Below, in pieces: positions 43,731 through 52,770 of a stretch of DNA of 64,000 nt. How positions within the stretch are numbered: the first letter of the stretch is position 1; every line of letters starts with the position of its first letter. Both the position numbers and the translations under genes were made by a program. Under the pieces are notes generated by a model. The model was not told the DNA's origin and searched no databases. It saw only the letters and a list, made by a program, of their open reading frames with translations. The stretch is from an uncultured Marinobacter sp. (GTDB taxonomy: Bacteria; Pseudomonadota; Gammaproteobacteria; Pseudomonadales; Oleiphilaceae): the NCBI RefSeq assembly GCF_947488835.1, contig NZ_CANLBK010000001.1:248001-312000 (forward strand), read 5' to 3'.

Positions 43731-45635
43731 TTACGAAGACGCCACGTTTGGCCTATGCATGCGAGCAGTAGCCAGCCTTTTTGCCAAAGACCCAGGCAGA
43801 GCCGTTGGCTGTCCGGATATCTGATCTGCCATAAACTCGGCAAGCAAGGGGGCATAAGTAAGGCCCTTGCTGCCTAACCCTGTAAAAAGGTAAAGCCCTG
43901 ATACTGCTACTCCGGACCCATCATAAAATGGCCCTGCTACGGGCTGATAATCATGGGTTGTGCACCGAAACCCGACACGGCCCGTAAGCCGCTCTGGCAG
44001 ATCGCTGCTCGACATGTCTGGTGACAGCATTTGCGGAACCATGGCTGAAAGCGCCCTGATATTTTCCCGATGGCTTTCGGTTGTGGGCTCGGGCTCGCGG
44101 TCGTGAAGATCAAACGTTGCCCCGATAACTGCCTGTCGCTGTCCCTCAAGACCGTGGGCCGGATTGAGATACCGGGCTCCACAGATAACAGCACTGGGGC
44201 TGGCGGCAAGCGCTTCAGGTAGATGAGTGACCTGGCCTCGAATGGCCTTGAAGCGAAATGCACCCGAGCCAGGAATCAGCTGTGGGCTCAAGTGCCCGGC
44301 ACAGATCACAACACGGTTTGTCTGAATGTTCGGGCTGTCAGTGTTTGTTGTGGCAAGGTGCCATTGGTCTCCAGTGGCAACCATTTTCGTGATAGAACAA
44401 CCAAACATTTTGTGTATGCGAGGGTGCATGGCAAGCGCTTTGCAGAGCTTGCCTGGCTCAAGCCAACCGCTGCCCGGAAACCATAGTCCGCCGCTCTCCA
44501 AGGCTGCGCCGGTCAGTGTTTCTGCCTCTTCCCGGGATACTTGTCGCAATACATCTTTTGGGTACTGGTTGCGTTCGATAAACCGGCGCTGGCGATCCTG
44601 CTCGCCGTCACTCCAGGCAAGTTGAAGCAGCCCGGTCGGATGCCAAAGCAGCCCTCCCTGGTTGCTGTAATAACGCTGGCTGAAGGTTAGTGCTGAGAGT
44701 GCGAGTTCGGTTTGGTGATTAAATTCCACACCCAGTTTGACGTACATAGCACCCTGAAGGTTTCCAGATGCCGCCGATCCAGCATCGTCTGCAGCGTCCA
44801 CGAGCGTGACGGAGTAGCCTCGTTGCGCGAGGTTGTTTGCAAGCAGGCAGCCTGCAATACCAGCGCCAATTACAGCAACAGACATGCCCGGTTCCGCGGG
44901 CTTGCTCTGCGCGGGAGAAGGCCCCTTGCCGGGCTGGAAGACGCCACAGAAGCTATCTGGCTGACTGTCGGGGCTGTTGCAGGCCTGTTTGAGAAAGCCT
45001 GCTTTCTCAAGTGCAATCTGGCAGGCTTGGGTAGCTTGCGGAGCGGCGAGGGTAGTGCCGGGCCTGCTGAACTTGCGGATATGGTTGGTAGTCTCTTCCG
45101 GGCACGCTCCCCGGCTTGCGGCGGGTGAGCCGACATTAAAAAACCATGCATCAGCCAGAAAAGAAACTGTGTCGTAAGCTTCATGCATAGCACCAAATAT
45201 AAGGGTCAGGCGAACTCTGCCACCCTCCAGCACCAGGCGATGGGTGCCGCGAATCAACGCCGGATAATTGGCAATCAATTCATCCGAAAACTCGCGAAGT
45301 TCTGGCCGACGGGAAAGAACTTTTTCAAGATCCTGTCGGCTTAGGGGAAAGCGGGCTGCTGAGATAAAGTGCAGGGTGGCTGAGTGTGATGGGCCAAAAG
45401 CTCGCCAGGCCTGCCACGCGGCAAGAAAATTAAGGCCCGATCGGAAGCTGTTTTCAGCAACCACAAAACAACCTGCCTCCGGAAGCGCGGCAAAACGTGC
45501 TGGCAGGTCATTGAGTTTGATGTATGCCTGGCTGGATTCTGACACGTCATTGAACCAACCCAGCTCCGCCGGCGTTATGGCGGGCGGAGCTGGCGACGGG
45601 TTCGTAGGGGTGTCTTGCTGTGTTGGTTTATTCAA
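43731..45635 (-). CDS. mnmC: MnmC-type tRNA modification protein with degenerate methyltransferase domain
   Basis: 634 aa, TTG start overlapping the upstream cyclophilin gene by 8 bp. In MnmC the N-terminal half methylates nm5s2U34 and the C-terminal FAD half converts cmnm5s2U to nm5s2U. The FAD half is intact: [35 protein letters not shown] and the C-terminal [15 protein letters not shown]. The methyltransferase half is not: the SAM loop GFGTGLNF reads NSFRSGLNF, the catalytic DAWFLDGFAP reads [10 protein letters not shown], the segment that is GLEETRYVFL in E. coli is missing, and the RKRxM segment is replaced. Only the oxidase activity looks likely. Confidence 0.85.
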   Translation of the reverse strand: MNKPTQQDTPTNPSPAPPAITPAELGWFNDVSESSQAYIKLNDLPARFAALPEAGCFVVAENSFRSGLNFLAAWQAWRAFGPSHSATLHFISAARFPLSRQDLEKVLSRRPELREFSDELIANYPALIRGTHRLVLEGGRVRLTLIFGAMHEAYDTVSFLADAWFFNVGSPAASRGACPEETTNHIRKFSRPGTTLAAPQATQACQIALEKAGFLKQACNSPDSQPDSFCGVFQPGKGPSPAQSKPAEPGMSVAVIGAGIAGCLLANNLAQRGYSVTLVDAADDAGSAASGNLQGAMYVKLGVEFNHQTELALSALTFSQRYYSNQGGLLWHPTGLLQLAWSDGEQDRQRRFIERNQYPKDVLRQVSREEAETLTGAALESGGLWFPGSGWLEPGKLCKALAMHPRIHKMFGCSITKMVATGDQWHLATTNTDSPNIQTNRVVICAGHLSPQLIPGSGAFRFKAIRGQVTHLPEALAASPSAVICGARYLNPAHGLEGQRQAVIGATFDLHDREPEPTTESHRENIRALSAMVPQMLSPDMSSSDLPERLTGRVGFRCTTHDYQPVAGPFYDGSGVAVSGLYLFTGLGSKGLTYAPLLAEFMADQISGQPTALPGSLAKRLATARMHRPNVASS

Positions 45636-46239
45636 CCAGAGTAACGCTTTCGATGATGACAGGATTCACGGGCACATCGGCCATGCCCCGAACACGTGCA
45701 GTTTTCACTCCGGCAATATTGTCTACCACCCCCATTCCCGCGGTTACCTTTCCGAAAACGGCGTAGCCGGCTCCTCGAACACCTGCGTTGAGGAAATCGT
45801 TGTTTGCGACGTTAACGAAAAACTGGGACGTGGCTGAATCCGGGGCGTTTGTCCGAGCCATGGCAACCGTGCCACGCAGATTAGGCAAGGTTGCTGAGGC
45901 TTCGTTTCGGACCGGCGAGCGGGTTTCCTTGCGGGCCATGTCCTTTGTGAAACCGCCACCTTGAACCATGAAACCCGGAATAACCCGGTGGAAAATCGTG
46001 CCATCAAAAAAGCCTTCGCGAGCGTACTGCAGAAAATTTTCTACGGTCTCCGGTGCCACGTCTGGGCGAAGTTGCAGTTCTATAGCCCCCTGGTTAGTCA
46101 GGATGCGCACTTTAGGCAGCGCCTGATCTGCACTATCCGCATCGGTTTGGGCGCTTGCGTTAAGTGCAACGAGCGACAGGCCAAGAAACATAAGTACGAC
46201 CTGGAACACGTTGCTAAAGGGTTTTACCAAATTTGTCAT
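45628..46239 (-). CDS. exported peptidyl-prolyl cis-trans isomerase, cyclophilin type
   Basis: 203 aa. A signal peptide (about 30 residues, [17 protein letters not shown]) leads to a bacterial cyclophilin domain: [36 protein letters not shown] and [28 protein letters not shown]. It catalyses proline isomerisation in the periplasm, as PpiA does. Translation runs into mnmC through an 8-bp overlap. Confidence 0.93.
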   Translation of the reverse strand: MTNLVKPFSNVFQVVLMFLGLSLVALNASAQTDADSADQALPKVRILTNQGAIELQLRPDVAPETVENFLQYAREGFFDGTIFHRVIPGFMVQGGGFTKDMARKETRSPVRNEASATLPNLRGTVAMARTNAPDSATSQFFVNVANNDFLNAGVRGAGYAVFGKVTAGMGVVDNIAGVKTARVRGMADVPVNPVIIESVTLVE

Positions 46240-46364
46240 TGCCGGGCTCTCGCTTAGTATAGTAGTGAGTGAATTTCCTGTAATAATCAGGGGGCTTCAT
46301 GAGTGCTCCGATCTTAACAGATATGTTTGTTTTTTCGGGACACACGCCCGCGCAGAATGTGCGG

Positions 46365-46392
46365 TTGTCAGCTAATATTTTGATGGTAGTTA
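46365..46392 (+). promoter_or_regulatory. possible promoter of the MshEN protein gene
   Basis: -35 TTGTCA (46365-46370), 16-bp spacer, -10-like TAGTTA (46387-46392), about 60 bp ahead of the gene. Modest match. Confidence 0.35.
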
Positions 46393-46455
46393 AGCAGTAA
46401 CATACTCACCGGGTCGCGTTGTACGGTAATCACTGTGGGAAATGGGAGAGGCTTA

Positions 46456-47199
46456 GTGAGATTCCATAAAGGGTTTGAGGAAAAGTCACGGCTCGGGCGA
46501 CTGCTGGTCAATCGCGGTTATTTGTCTGAGAGTCAGGTTGACGAGGGCCTCAGATTACAGCGTGAGAGCGGCACCCGTCTGGGTGAGGTGTTCATTGCGG
46601 CGGGCTGGATAACCGAGAAAGAGCTTGGCCGTGTGCTGAAGCATCAGTCCCGTTATCGCAGTGCGGCGGCAATGGTTACCATGGCAACGCTTCCATTTCA
46701 GCCATTGGTGACATTTGCCGCGAGCAACAACGCCAATGCAGCTCAGGCGGCAGATGCCGGTGAGTTGTTTGATGCGGCAGGAATGTCGCCCCTGACAGAG
46801 GATGAGCTCTCTGCCGTTGCAGGGCAGGGCAACAGCTCTCTATTCGATCGGGTTGAGATGGTTAGTGGTATGGCTGGCGGCTCTGGTTCTGACGAGGGCG
46901 CTGGCCAAGTGGAGCCTGATGTCATAGAGGGCATGAAGCTCACAGCCAATGTGTTTTTTCCGGTACTCAACGTTCTGGACTCAGATCTTACGATCACCGG
47001 AGTCCATTATCGCGACGGGGAGCCGCGCTACACGGTGGCTGAGAATGGCCGGGTAACCATGGCATTCCCGGAGCGCATTGAAGAGATTCGAATGGACAAT
47101 ATTCGGGTCAGGGGTGGAGGTAGCCCGTCCATGGGCAACGTCAGTATTCAGGACATCAGCTTTCACCCCGACTCCAGAATGACTATCTATACGAGATAA
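46456..47199 (+). CDS. MshEN-domain protein with membrane segment and ELSAVAGQ motif
   Basis: 247 aa from the GTG at 46456, preceded at good distance by GGGAGAGG; an earlier in-frame GTG at 46435 has no SD. Residues 12-35 and 41-64 are two 24-residue RLGxxLxxxGxxxxxxLxxxLxxQ units with a 5-residue spacer, the exact layout of the c-di-GMP-binding MshEN domain found at the N-terminus of type II/IV secretion ATPases. No ATPase follows. Residues 70-89 are hydrophobic, followed by an Ala/Asn-rich linker, LTEDELSAVAGQ, and a C-terminal beta-rich part resembling DUF6160-like surface proteins. Function unknown. It is tail-to-tail with flgN, the two stop codons touching. Confidence 0.8.
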   Translation: MRFHKGFEEKSRLGRLLVNRGYLSESQVDEGLRLQRESGTRLGEVFIAAGWITEKELGRVLKHQSRYRSAAAMVTMATLPFQPLVTFAASNNANAAQAADAGELFDAAGMSPLTEDELSAVAGQGNSSLFDRVEMVSGMAGGSGSDEGAGQVEPDVIEGMKLTANVFFPVLNVLDSDLTITGVHYRDGEPRYTVAENGRVTMAFPERIEEIRMDNIRVRGGGSPSMGNVSIQDISFHPDSRMTIYTR

Positions 47200-47670
47200 T
47201 CAGGCGCTGGCAAGCACCGTTCGGCTTGATACGGTTGTTTGCTGGCCCTTTGCACCATAAAGCTTTTGCTGGCCCGAGGCGCCCCGGAATATGTCTGTAA
47301 GCCGGGTTAGGCGTTTTTGAAGATGGTTTATAATGCGCCCGTTGTTCTCATTAAGAATATGGCACTCCCGAAGCTTTGAATCGGCTTCTTGCCAAAGGGC
47401 GTAAAGCTCATCAAGCCCGGCACTGCGGATAAAGCGGGAAGGGTCACCAGAGTCTGGCCGAAACCCCATTGCTACAAGCGTGCGGATTTTTTGCTTGGCA
47501 CGTTCTCGAATTTCTCCCAAAACTGCGTTCTTTTCTCGAGTCAGAGTGTCGAGTGCTTTGGTATCGGAACCGGATAGGCAGGTTTTTTCGTTCTTCAGGA
47601 TGTCCGCCAGGGTTTCAAGCTGACGGATATCCAGCGAAAGGAGATTCTTCAGATCATCAATTGCAGCCAT
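47200..47670 (-). CDS. flgN: flagellar chaperone FlgN
   Basis: 156 aa, mostly helical, with the FlgN pattern of a long N-terminal helix (LKNLLSLDIRQLETLADILKNEKTCL), a basic middle and a C-terminal helix (NNGRIINHLQKRLTRLTDIFRG) that binds hook-associated proteins FlgK and FlgL. The tail reads GQQKLYGAKGQQT, typical of FlgN. Seven bp after flgM, under the same sigma-28 promoter. Confidence 0.9.
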   Translation of the reverse strand: MAAIDDLKNLLSLDIRQLETLADILKNEKTCLSGSDTKALDTLTREKNAVLGEIRERAKQKIRTLVAMGFRPDSGDPSRFIRSAGLDELYALWQEADSKLRECHILNENNGRIINHLQKRLTRLTDIFRGASGQQKLYGAKGQQTTVSSRTVLASA

Positions 47671-47677
47671 GATTTAC

Positions 47678-48004
47678 TCACCCAAAAATGCTTTCATCCA
47701 TATCAAGCATTTTCTGGGCCAGCTTTTCTGCATCGATTTTATAAGTGCCGTTTTCCAAAGCTGAGCGAATCTGCTCAATTCGCTCATCGTCCATTTCAGG
47801 GTAGTCCCCCAGCTTCTGTTCCAGCTGCTTGAGGTTCCTGGCCTGGCTGCTCAGATTCACGTTTTCGCCGCGGGCACTCTGAGCCTTCGCATTAGCCTGC
47901 TCGGGGGCGGCTGGCTTGGCGCTCTGGGTGTTGGCGGACTTATCGGCCGTGGTTCTCTGGGTGTTGACCTGGCCTTGGCCAATTCCATTTAAGTCAACTG
48001 ACAT
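47678..48004 (-). CDS. flgM: anti-sigma-28 factor FlgM
   Basis: 108 aa from the ATG at 48004 (SVDLNGIGQGQVN); the frame extends to 48034 but the added codons have no SD. The N-terminus is disordered and Gln/Ala-rich; the C-terminal half VNLSSQARNLKQLEQKLGDYPEMDDERIEQIRSALENGTYKIDAEKLAQKMLDME is broken here only as the usual FliA-binding helices. It holds FliA until the hook is complete and FlgM is exported. Confidence 0.93.
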   Translation of the reverse strand: MSVDLNGIGQGQVNTQRTTADKSANTQSAKPAAPEQANAKAQSARGENVNLSSQARNLKQLEQKLGDYPEMDDERIEQIRSALENGTYKIDAEKLAQKMLDMDESIFG

Positions 48005-48065
48005 ATCAATACCTGCTTTACGGTTAAGCCACACTTTGTGTGGGCTGACTCTGGTTTATATCCAT

Positions 48066-48092
48066 TTAACGGCTAGTGGCCGATATACTTTA
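48066..48092 (-). promoter_or_regulatory. sigma-28 (FliA) promoter of flgMN
   Basis: Minus strand: TAAAGTAT (48085-48092), 11-bp spacer, GCCGTTAA (48066-48073), against the consensus TAAAGTTT-N11-GCCGATAA. It lies about 60 bp before flgM, giving the standard FliA-FlgM feedback loop. Confidence 0.85.
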
Positions 48093-48158
48093 GGATCAAT
48101 TTATCGAATCTTGTTAACATTTTGTCACACTTCTGATGCCGTCCCGGGCAAGGAGCTT

Positions 48159-48180
48159 CGCCGGCATAAACCTGCCGGCG
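48159..48180. other. stem-loop between flgA and flgM
   Basis: Perfect 8-bp inverted repeat CGCCGGCA-TAAACC-TGCCGGCG without a T-run. It may weaken read-through from flgA to flgM or stabilise the flgA 3' end. Confidence 0.45.
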
Positions 48181-48201
48181 GAAAGAGTTTGCCATGGGGC
48201 C

Positions 48202-48903
48202 CTACATTGGCACTTCTACATGGCCGGGGGCTGTTACGTTCGCTTTTACCGTGCGAGATGAGCCAAGGTTTTCTATAAGTACCTGTTCGCCCACCGACGC
48301 ATTGGCCAGAGCCTTGCCGCGTGAGCGCACTGAAAAAGCCCCGCGGCGGGCGGTAATGATAACATGGTCGCCCCGGCTGACAGCGTTAGGTGCGTCGAGA
48401 AGGTCCGGGGTGAGCACCGAGCCGGCATTCACGGGTCGGCGTACGATCATACCTTCAACCATTTGTGAGTCGGTTATTATTCCCCGTCGGCTGGCATTCA
48501 CTACAACAGATCGGGTTTCAAGCATATTAGCCGTTACGCGCTCACCTCTTCCGAACGGGCGGGCAGCAACCAGTGCAGGGCCGTTAATGGAAACCGTAGT
48601 CGTTACAAACATACGCCAGGGGCGTTCGCCGGCGCAGGCTATCTGAACTGAGGGGTGCTCGCTTTTCCATGGATCGCCAGTGAATTCTATAGCCAGATCT
48701 GCAGAGCAGGGGGCCAGCGCCAGCCTGCTGTCAATGTTGCCGGTTTCGAAGGTGACGTTATAGCCCCTGCTGGCTTGCGCTGTGGCAAAGGTCTCAAGAA
48801 ATGCTGTTGTTGCTTCGCGTATCTCGTCGGCGGTTGTTTTCGCCTGTGCCGGGCTTGCAACCGCTGCTACGAGAATGGTCCATACTAAAAGCTGGGTGCG
48901 CAT
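48202..48903 (-). CDS. flgA: flagellar basal body P-ring formation protein FlgA
   Basis: 233 aa. Signal peptide MRTQLLVWTILVAAVASPAQA, then an N-terminal domain and the C-terminal SAF domain (VVAARPFGRGERVTANMLETRSV; GSVLTPDLLDAPNAVSRGDHVIITARRGAFSVRSRGKALANAS). FlgA is a periplasmic chaperone for FlgI assembly into the P ring. Full length, upstream of flgMN as in Pseudomonas and Marinobacter relatives. Confidence 0.93.
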   Translation of the reverse strand: MRTQLLVWTILVAAVASPAQAKTTADEIREATTAFLETFATAQASRGYNVTFETGNIDSRLALAPCSADLAIEFTGDPWKSEHPSVQIACAGERPWRMFVTTTVSINGPALVAARPFGRGERVTANMLETRSVVVNASRRGIITDSQMVEGMIVRRPVNAGSVLTPDLLDAPNAVSRGDHVIITARRGAFSVRSRGKALANASVGEQVLIENLGSSRTVKANVTAPGHVEVPM

Positions 48904-48958
48904 ATCTGCTGGTTTGTCCTATGCTGACAGTAATACGGCAAATACCACTGAAGATGCC

Positions 48959-48985
48959 TAAGGATTGCGGCGTTCCGGCCGTTAA
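48959..48985 (+). promoter_or_regulatory. sigma-28 (FliA) promoter of cheV-cheR
   Basis: TAAGGATT (48959-48966), 11-bp spacer, GCCGTTAA (48978-48985). The -10 is identical to that of the flgM promoter and the spacing is exact; the -35 matches at 5 of 8 positions. Confidence 0.72.
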
Positions 48986-49091
48986 ACAGGCCTAACCGCT
49001 TGCAGGCGACGTTATTGCGTCGCTCTGACAACTCAACGTAATAGAAAGCAAAATGTATGCCGGTGATACAGGCCGGCCAGGGGAGACTGCG

Positions 49092-50021
49092 ATGGCAGGG
49101 GTATTGGACAGTGTAAATCAGCGCACGCAGTTGGTCGGGCAGAACCGCCTTGAGCTCCTACTTTTTCGTTTGCGTGGCCGCCAGATATACGGCATCAACG
49201 TGTTCAAGGTTAAGGAAGTACTGCAGTGCCCCAAGCTGTATTCCATGCCTAACAGCCGTGCAGTGGTTCGTGGTGTGGCGCACACGCGGGGCGAGACTAT
49301 TCCGGTTATTGATCTTGGTATGGCTATTGGTTTGCCGGGGATACCTCAGGAGGACTTGCCCAACAGCTTTGTGATCATCACTGAGTACAATCGAAAAACC
49401 CAGGGGTTTTTGGTCACTGGTGTCGACCGGATACTGAACATGAATTGGGAAGACATTCTTCCTCCCCCAAAAGGGGCAGGTAAGGATATCTACCTTACAG
49501 CTGTTACCAAGATTGATGATAAGTTGGCAGAAATCATAGATGTAGAGAAGATTCTTTCTGAGGTGTCTCCGATTAGCCACGATGTGACCGAGGCAGTTCG
49601 GAACAAGAGCGCGGAAAGAGAAGCCGGACACCTGCCAATTCTTGTGGTGGATGACTCTGCTGTTGCGCGCCGGCAAATTGAGCGTTGCCTTACGGCCATC
49701 GGCATGGAAGTGGTTTTGAGAAACGACGGGAAGCAGGCTCTCGAATATCTCAAGGAAGTGACAGCGGATGGCTCCAAGGCAACCGATCATTTTTCATTGA
49801 CTATCTCGGATGTAGAAATGCCCGAAATGGACGGGTATACACTGGTTACACGAATCAAAAGTGATCCCGCACTCAGTGGGCTCTTTGTTATGCTCCATAC
49901 TTCACTGAGTGGTGTATTCAACAAGGCGATGGTTGAGAAAGTCGGAGCTGATGATTTCATGGCAAAGTTCAGCCCGGATGAGTTGGCTGAGCGGGTCATG
50001 GAAGTGTTAGATCAGGGCTGA
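49092..50021 (+). CDS. cheV: chemotaxis protein CheV (CheW domain plus response regulator receiver)
   Basis: 309 aa from ATG 49092, with GGGGAG 8 bp upstream; the longer frame from 49053 is rejected. N-terminal CheW-like domain (LELLLFRLRGRQIYGINVFKVKEVL to about 165), C-terminal receiver domain (ILVVDDSAVARRQIERCL; phospho-acceptor Asp in LTISDVEMPEMDG). It couples chemoreceptors to CheA and tunes adaptation. Followed by cheR. Confidence 0.95.
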   Translation: MAGVLDSVNQRTQLVGQNRLELLLFRLRGRQIYGINVFKVKEVLQCPKLYSMPNSRAVVRGVAHTRGETIPVIDLGMAIGLPGIPQEDLPNSFVIITEYNRKTQGFLVTGVDRILNMNWEDILPPPKGAGKDIYLTAVTKIDDKLAEIIDVEKILSEVSPISHDVTEAVRNKSAEREAGHLPILVVDDSAVARRQIERCLTAIGMEVVLRNDGKQALEYLKEVTADGSKATDHFSLTISDVEMPEMDGYTLVTRIKSDPALSGLFVMLHTSLSGVFNKAMVEKVGADDFMAKFSPDELAERVMEVLDQG

Positions 50022-50060
50022 GGCTTTTTCGACAGGTAATTCATACAGAACTGAGATCCA

Positions 50061-50888
50061 ATGAAAGCAGAAATTACCCCACAGGAATATGAAGCCTTCA
50101 AGTCGTTCCTGCAGGATGCGTGTGGTATTTTGCTGGGCGAAAACAAGCAGTACCTGGTGAAAAGCCGTTTGCGGCGGATACTGGAAGAGAACGATTTGAA
50201 TTCTCTGGGTGATCTGCTCGGGCTTTTGAGGAAGTCTGGTAGGGCGAGCCTTAGAGAGGTGGTCATTGATGCAATGACCACCAACGAGACCCTATGGTTT
50301 CGTGATAACCACCCGTTCCGTATCCTTCAGGAACAACTGCTCCCCGAGTTTGCCGAACGTTCCGCGGCAACCCCATTGCGAATCTGGTCAGCTGCCTGTT
50401 CTACAGGTCAGGAGCCGTACTCGGTCGGGATGATTGTGGACGAGTTTCGGCGTCAGAAGCCCGGGAAATTGCGCAATGTGAAGGTGACTGCGACAGACAT
50501 ATCCAAAAGCGTGCTTGAAGTCGCCCGCCGGGGTGAGTACGAGATGATCGCTATTGGCAGAGGATTGTCGCCAGAACGACAGAGAGCGTTTTTTACACCT
50601 TCCGCCAATGGCGGCTGGCAGATTCGGCCCGAAATCAAAAGCATGGTGGAGTTCAAAGAACTGAACCTCCTTGAGCGGTATATGTTGGGAAAATTCGACA
50701 TTGTGATGTGTCGTAACGTGTTGATCTATTTCTCTGCCGATCATAAGAAAGATATCCTGACCCGCATACACGCCACCCTTAATTCCGGGGGGTATTTGAT
50801 TTTGGGTGCGTCTGAATCCCTCAATGGCTTGCCCGATCTTTACGAAATGGTTCAGTGCCACCCCGGAATCATTTACAGGAAAAAATAA
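50061..50888 (+). CDS. cheR: chemotaxis protein methyltransferase CheR
   Basis: 275 aa. Helical N-terminal domain (TPQEYEAFKSFLQDACGILLGENKQYLV) and SAM-dependent methyltransferase domain with WSAACSTGQEPYSVGM, VKVTATDISKSVLEVAR and FDIVMCRNVLIYF. It methylates glutamates of chemoreceptors. 39 bp after cheV in the same unit; a 3-bp gap separates it from the MFS gene. Confidence 0.95.
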   Translation: MKAEITPQEYEAFKSFLQDACGILLGENKQYLVKSRLRRILEENDLNSLGDLLGLLRKSGRASLREVVIDAMTTNETLWFRDNHPFRILQEQLLPEFAERSAATPLRIWSAACSTGQEPYSVGMIVDEFRRQKPGKLRNVKVTATDISKSVLEVARRGEYEMIAIGRGLSPERQRAFFTPSANGGWQIRPEIKSMVEFKELNLLERYMLGKFDIVMCRNVLIYFSADHKKDILTRIHATLNSGGYLILGASESLNGLPDLYEMVQCHPGIIYRKK

Positions 50889-50891
50889 GCG

Positions 50892-52082
50892 ATGCCCTTC
50901 AACGTATGGGTGCTGGTAGCTGCACAGGCATTGGCCATGTGCACGGCGCCCTTTATCGTGTTTATCGGAAGCATTCAGGGGCGCCTTCTGGCGCCGGCCC
51001 CGGAGTACGCAACCCTGCCTGTCGGATTGGTGGTGGTGGGTACTGTGCTCGCCATCAAACCAGCCACCTGGTTGATGGAGCGCCTGGGGCGCAAGCGCGT
51101 AATGCTGCTTGGAACGTCCATGGGTATGGTGGCGGGCATCCTGGGTGCTCTGGCATCCTGGCTGGCCCTGTTCCCATTGCTTTGTCTGGCGGCAGTGGTT
51201 GGTGGGACCGGACTGGCAGTGGTGCACCAGTATCGCTTCGCTGCGATGGAATCAGTGCCTGCCAACATGGCTGGGTCAGCTGCTTCACGGGTTTTGCTTG
51301 GCGGGCTTATTGCAGCCTGGCTTGGGCCTGAGATTGCGGCACTTGGCAGTGGGGCCGGAACGGATCATCCATTTCTCACAAGCTGGCTCGCGCTGTCGTG
51401 CGTTCAGTTAGCAGCCCTGGCAATACTGAGCCTGGGTTATCGTGCGAAGAGTGAGCTGGTAAGGCCTGCTCATGCCAACGGCGGCGGCCGGCCTATGAAA
51501 GACATTCTCGCCAACCCTCTGATTTGGGTGGCAATCAGCGGTGCAGCGATTGGCTATGCCGTGATGAGTTTTATCATGACGGCAACGCCACTCAGCATGA
51601 CTGAAATGTCGGGGCATGATCTGGACGACGCCAAGCGTGTTATTCAGCTGCACATCATGGCCATGTATTTGCCATCGCTCATCAGTGGCTGGCTTACACG
51701 GGTTGTGGGTATACCACTTATGATGGCAGCAGGGCTTCTTGCGTATCTTGGGTGTATTGTTCTGGCCGCCAGCGGCATAGAGTTTCACCACTACCTTTCG
51801 GCATTGGTGCTATTGGGTATTGGCTGGAACTTTCTGTTTGTGGGTGGCACTACACTGTTGCCGAGGGGTTATACAGATGCCGAACGATTCAGGGTTCAAG
51901 GTCTGAATGATGTGTTCGTGTTCGGCTCCCAGGCCACGGCGGCTTTATCGGCCGGTGTCATACTCTCATGGGTTGGCTGGTCTGCGCTTGTGATGGTTGC
52001 TGTACCCTTCCTGGTCATCCACGGGCTGCTTATGGTGTTCTGGTTAACTCGAGGGGCAGGTGGCCGGTCTTTACCCAGATAA
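50892..52082 (+). CDS. MFS transporter
   Basis: 396 aa with twelve predicted membrane helices. The loop 2-3 signature reads LMERLGRKRVMLLGTSMGM (about residues 56-74), a form of the MFS motif A. It lies 3 bp after cheR with its own weak SD, so it may be read from the chemotaxis transcript. Substrate unknown; resembles the small-molecule efflux group (YfcJ/DHA-like). Its 3' end overlaps the convergent cupin gene by 53 bp. Confidence 0.85.
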   Translation: MPFNVWVLVAAQALAMCTAPFIVFIGSIQGRLLAPAPEYATLPVGLVVVGTVLAIKPATWLMERLGRKRVMLLGTSMGMVAGILGALASWLALFPLLCLAAVVGGTGLAVVHQYRFAAMESVPANMAGSAASRVLLGGLIAAWLGPEIAALGSGAGTDHPFLTSWLALSCVQLAALAILSLGYRAKSELVRPAHANGGGRPMKDILANPLIWVAISGAAIGYAVMSFIMTATPLSMTEMSGHDLDDAKRVIQLHIMAMYLPSLISGWLTRVVGIPLMMAAGLLAYLGCIVLAASGIEFHHYLSALVLLGIGWNFLFVGGTTLLPRGYTDAERFRVQGLNDVFVFGSQATAALSAGVILSWVGWSALVMVAVPFLVIHGLLMVFWLTRGAGGRSLPR

Positions 52083-52698
52083 TTGTTTCTTGCTCCACAA
52101 AAGGGTGGTGCTGACTCATGTGAGGGCTTCGCATCCATGTACCCTGGGGATAGCGCCCATGGTCATCACAAAACTCACCAGAAATAACGAATATCTCTTC
52201 GCCTCCGAAATGTCTGTGGGGCTGGAACTTCTCATTGGCTGGCCACTTAACAAGTGCCACATGCTCGTGCTCAAATTCATGCAGTGGCATTACTTCAAGG
52301 CCGCCGATTCCTGGTAGCCAGTCGGTATTTTTTGTATCAATCTGCACTGTTTTAAGATCCCGTTCATTAAACTGGTGCAGCTTTACCAGCAGCGTGCAGC
52401 CCAACTGACTGAATGGCGCGTGTCCACTTCCGGGTGGGTTGCGCAGGTATGTGCCGGCAGGGTAGTCACCGTTTTCGTCGGAAAACATGCCTTCCAGGAC
52501 CAGTATTTCTTCACCGAGAGGATGCTCGTGCCGACTGAATGAAGCGCCCGGGTCGTAACGCACAATACTGGTTGCGTGGCCTCGTTCTGCCTCCTCTCGG
52601 GCAAGCGGCTTTCTGACCACGCCCCCTGCGGGGCTGGGAGACCACTCTTGTTCACCGGTGCGGATGACAACCTTGCGGCCAAAATCCATATTCAGCAT
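52030..52698 (-). CDS. double-cupin protein (ChrR-like cupin)
   Basis: 222 aa made of two cupin units. Metal-ligand motifs are seen twice: SRHEHPLGEEILVLEG (about 55-70) and QPHRHFGGEEIFVISGEF (about 155-172). These match the cupin_7/ChrR C-terminal type rather than a specific enzyme; the anti-sigma N-terminal zinc domain of true ChrR is absent. A metal-dependent dioxygenase or sensor role is possible. The 3' end overlaps the MFS gene on the other strand. Confidence 0.82.
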   Translation of the reverse strand: MLNMDFGRKVVIRTGEQEWSPSPAGGVVRKPLAREEAERGHATSIVRYDPGASFSRHEHPLGEEILVLEGMFSDENGDYPAGTYLRNPPGSGHAPFSQLGCTLLVKLHQFNERDLKTVQIDTKNTDWLPGIGGLEVMPLHEFEHEHVALVKWPANEKFQPHRHFGGEEIFVISGEFCDDHGRYPQGTWMRSPHMSQHHPFVEQETIIWVKTGHLPLELTRTP

Positions 52699-52770
52699 TT
52701 TATGCCTCTTTAATAAAAGTCGAACCGTTCATTACGACGCAAAACTACGAGTGGATGGGCGGGTTTGCGG

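Noticed and set aside
52030-52082. 53-bp overlap of the MFS and cupin genes as a sign of error
   Set aside because: Both proteins keep plausible family ends; convergent overlaps of this size occur in compact genomes.
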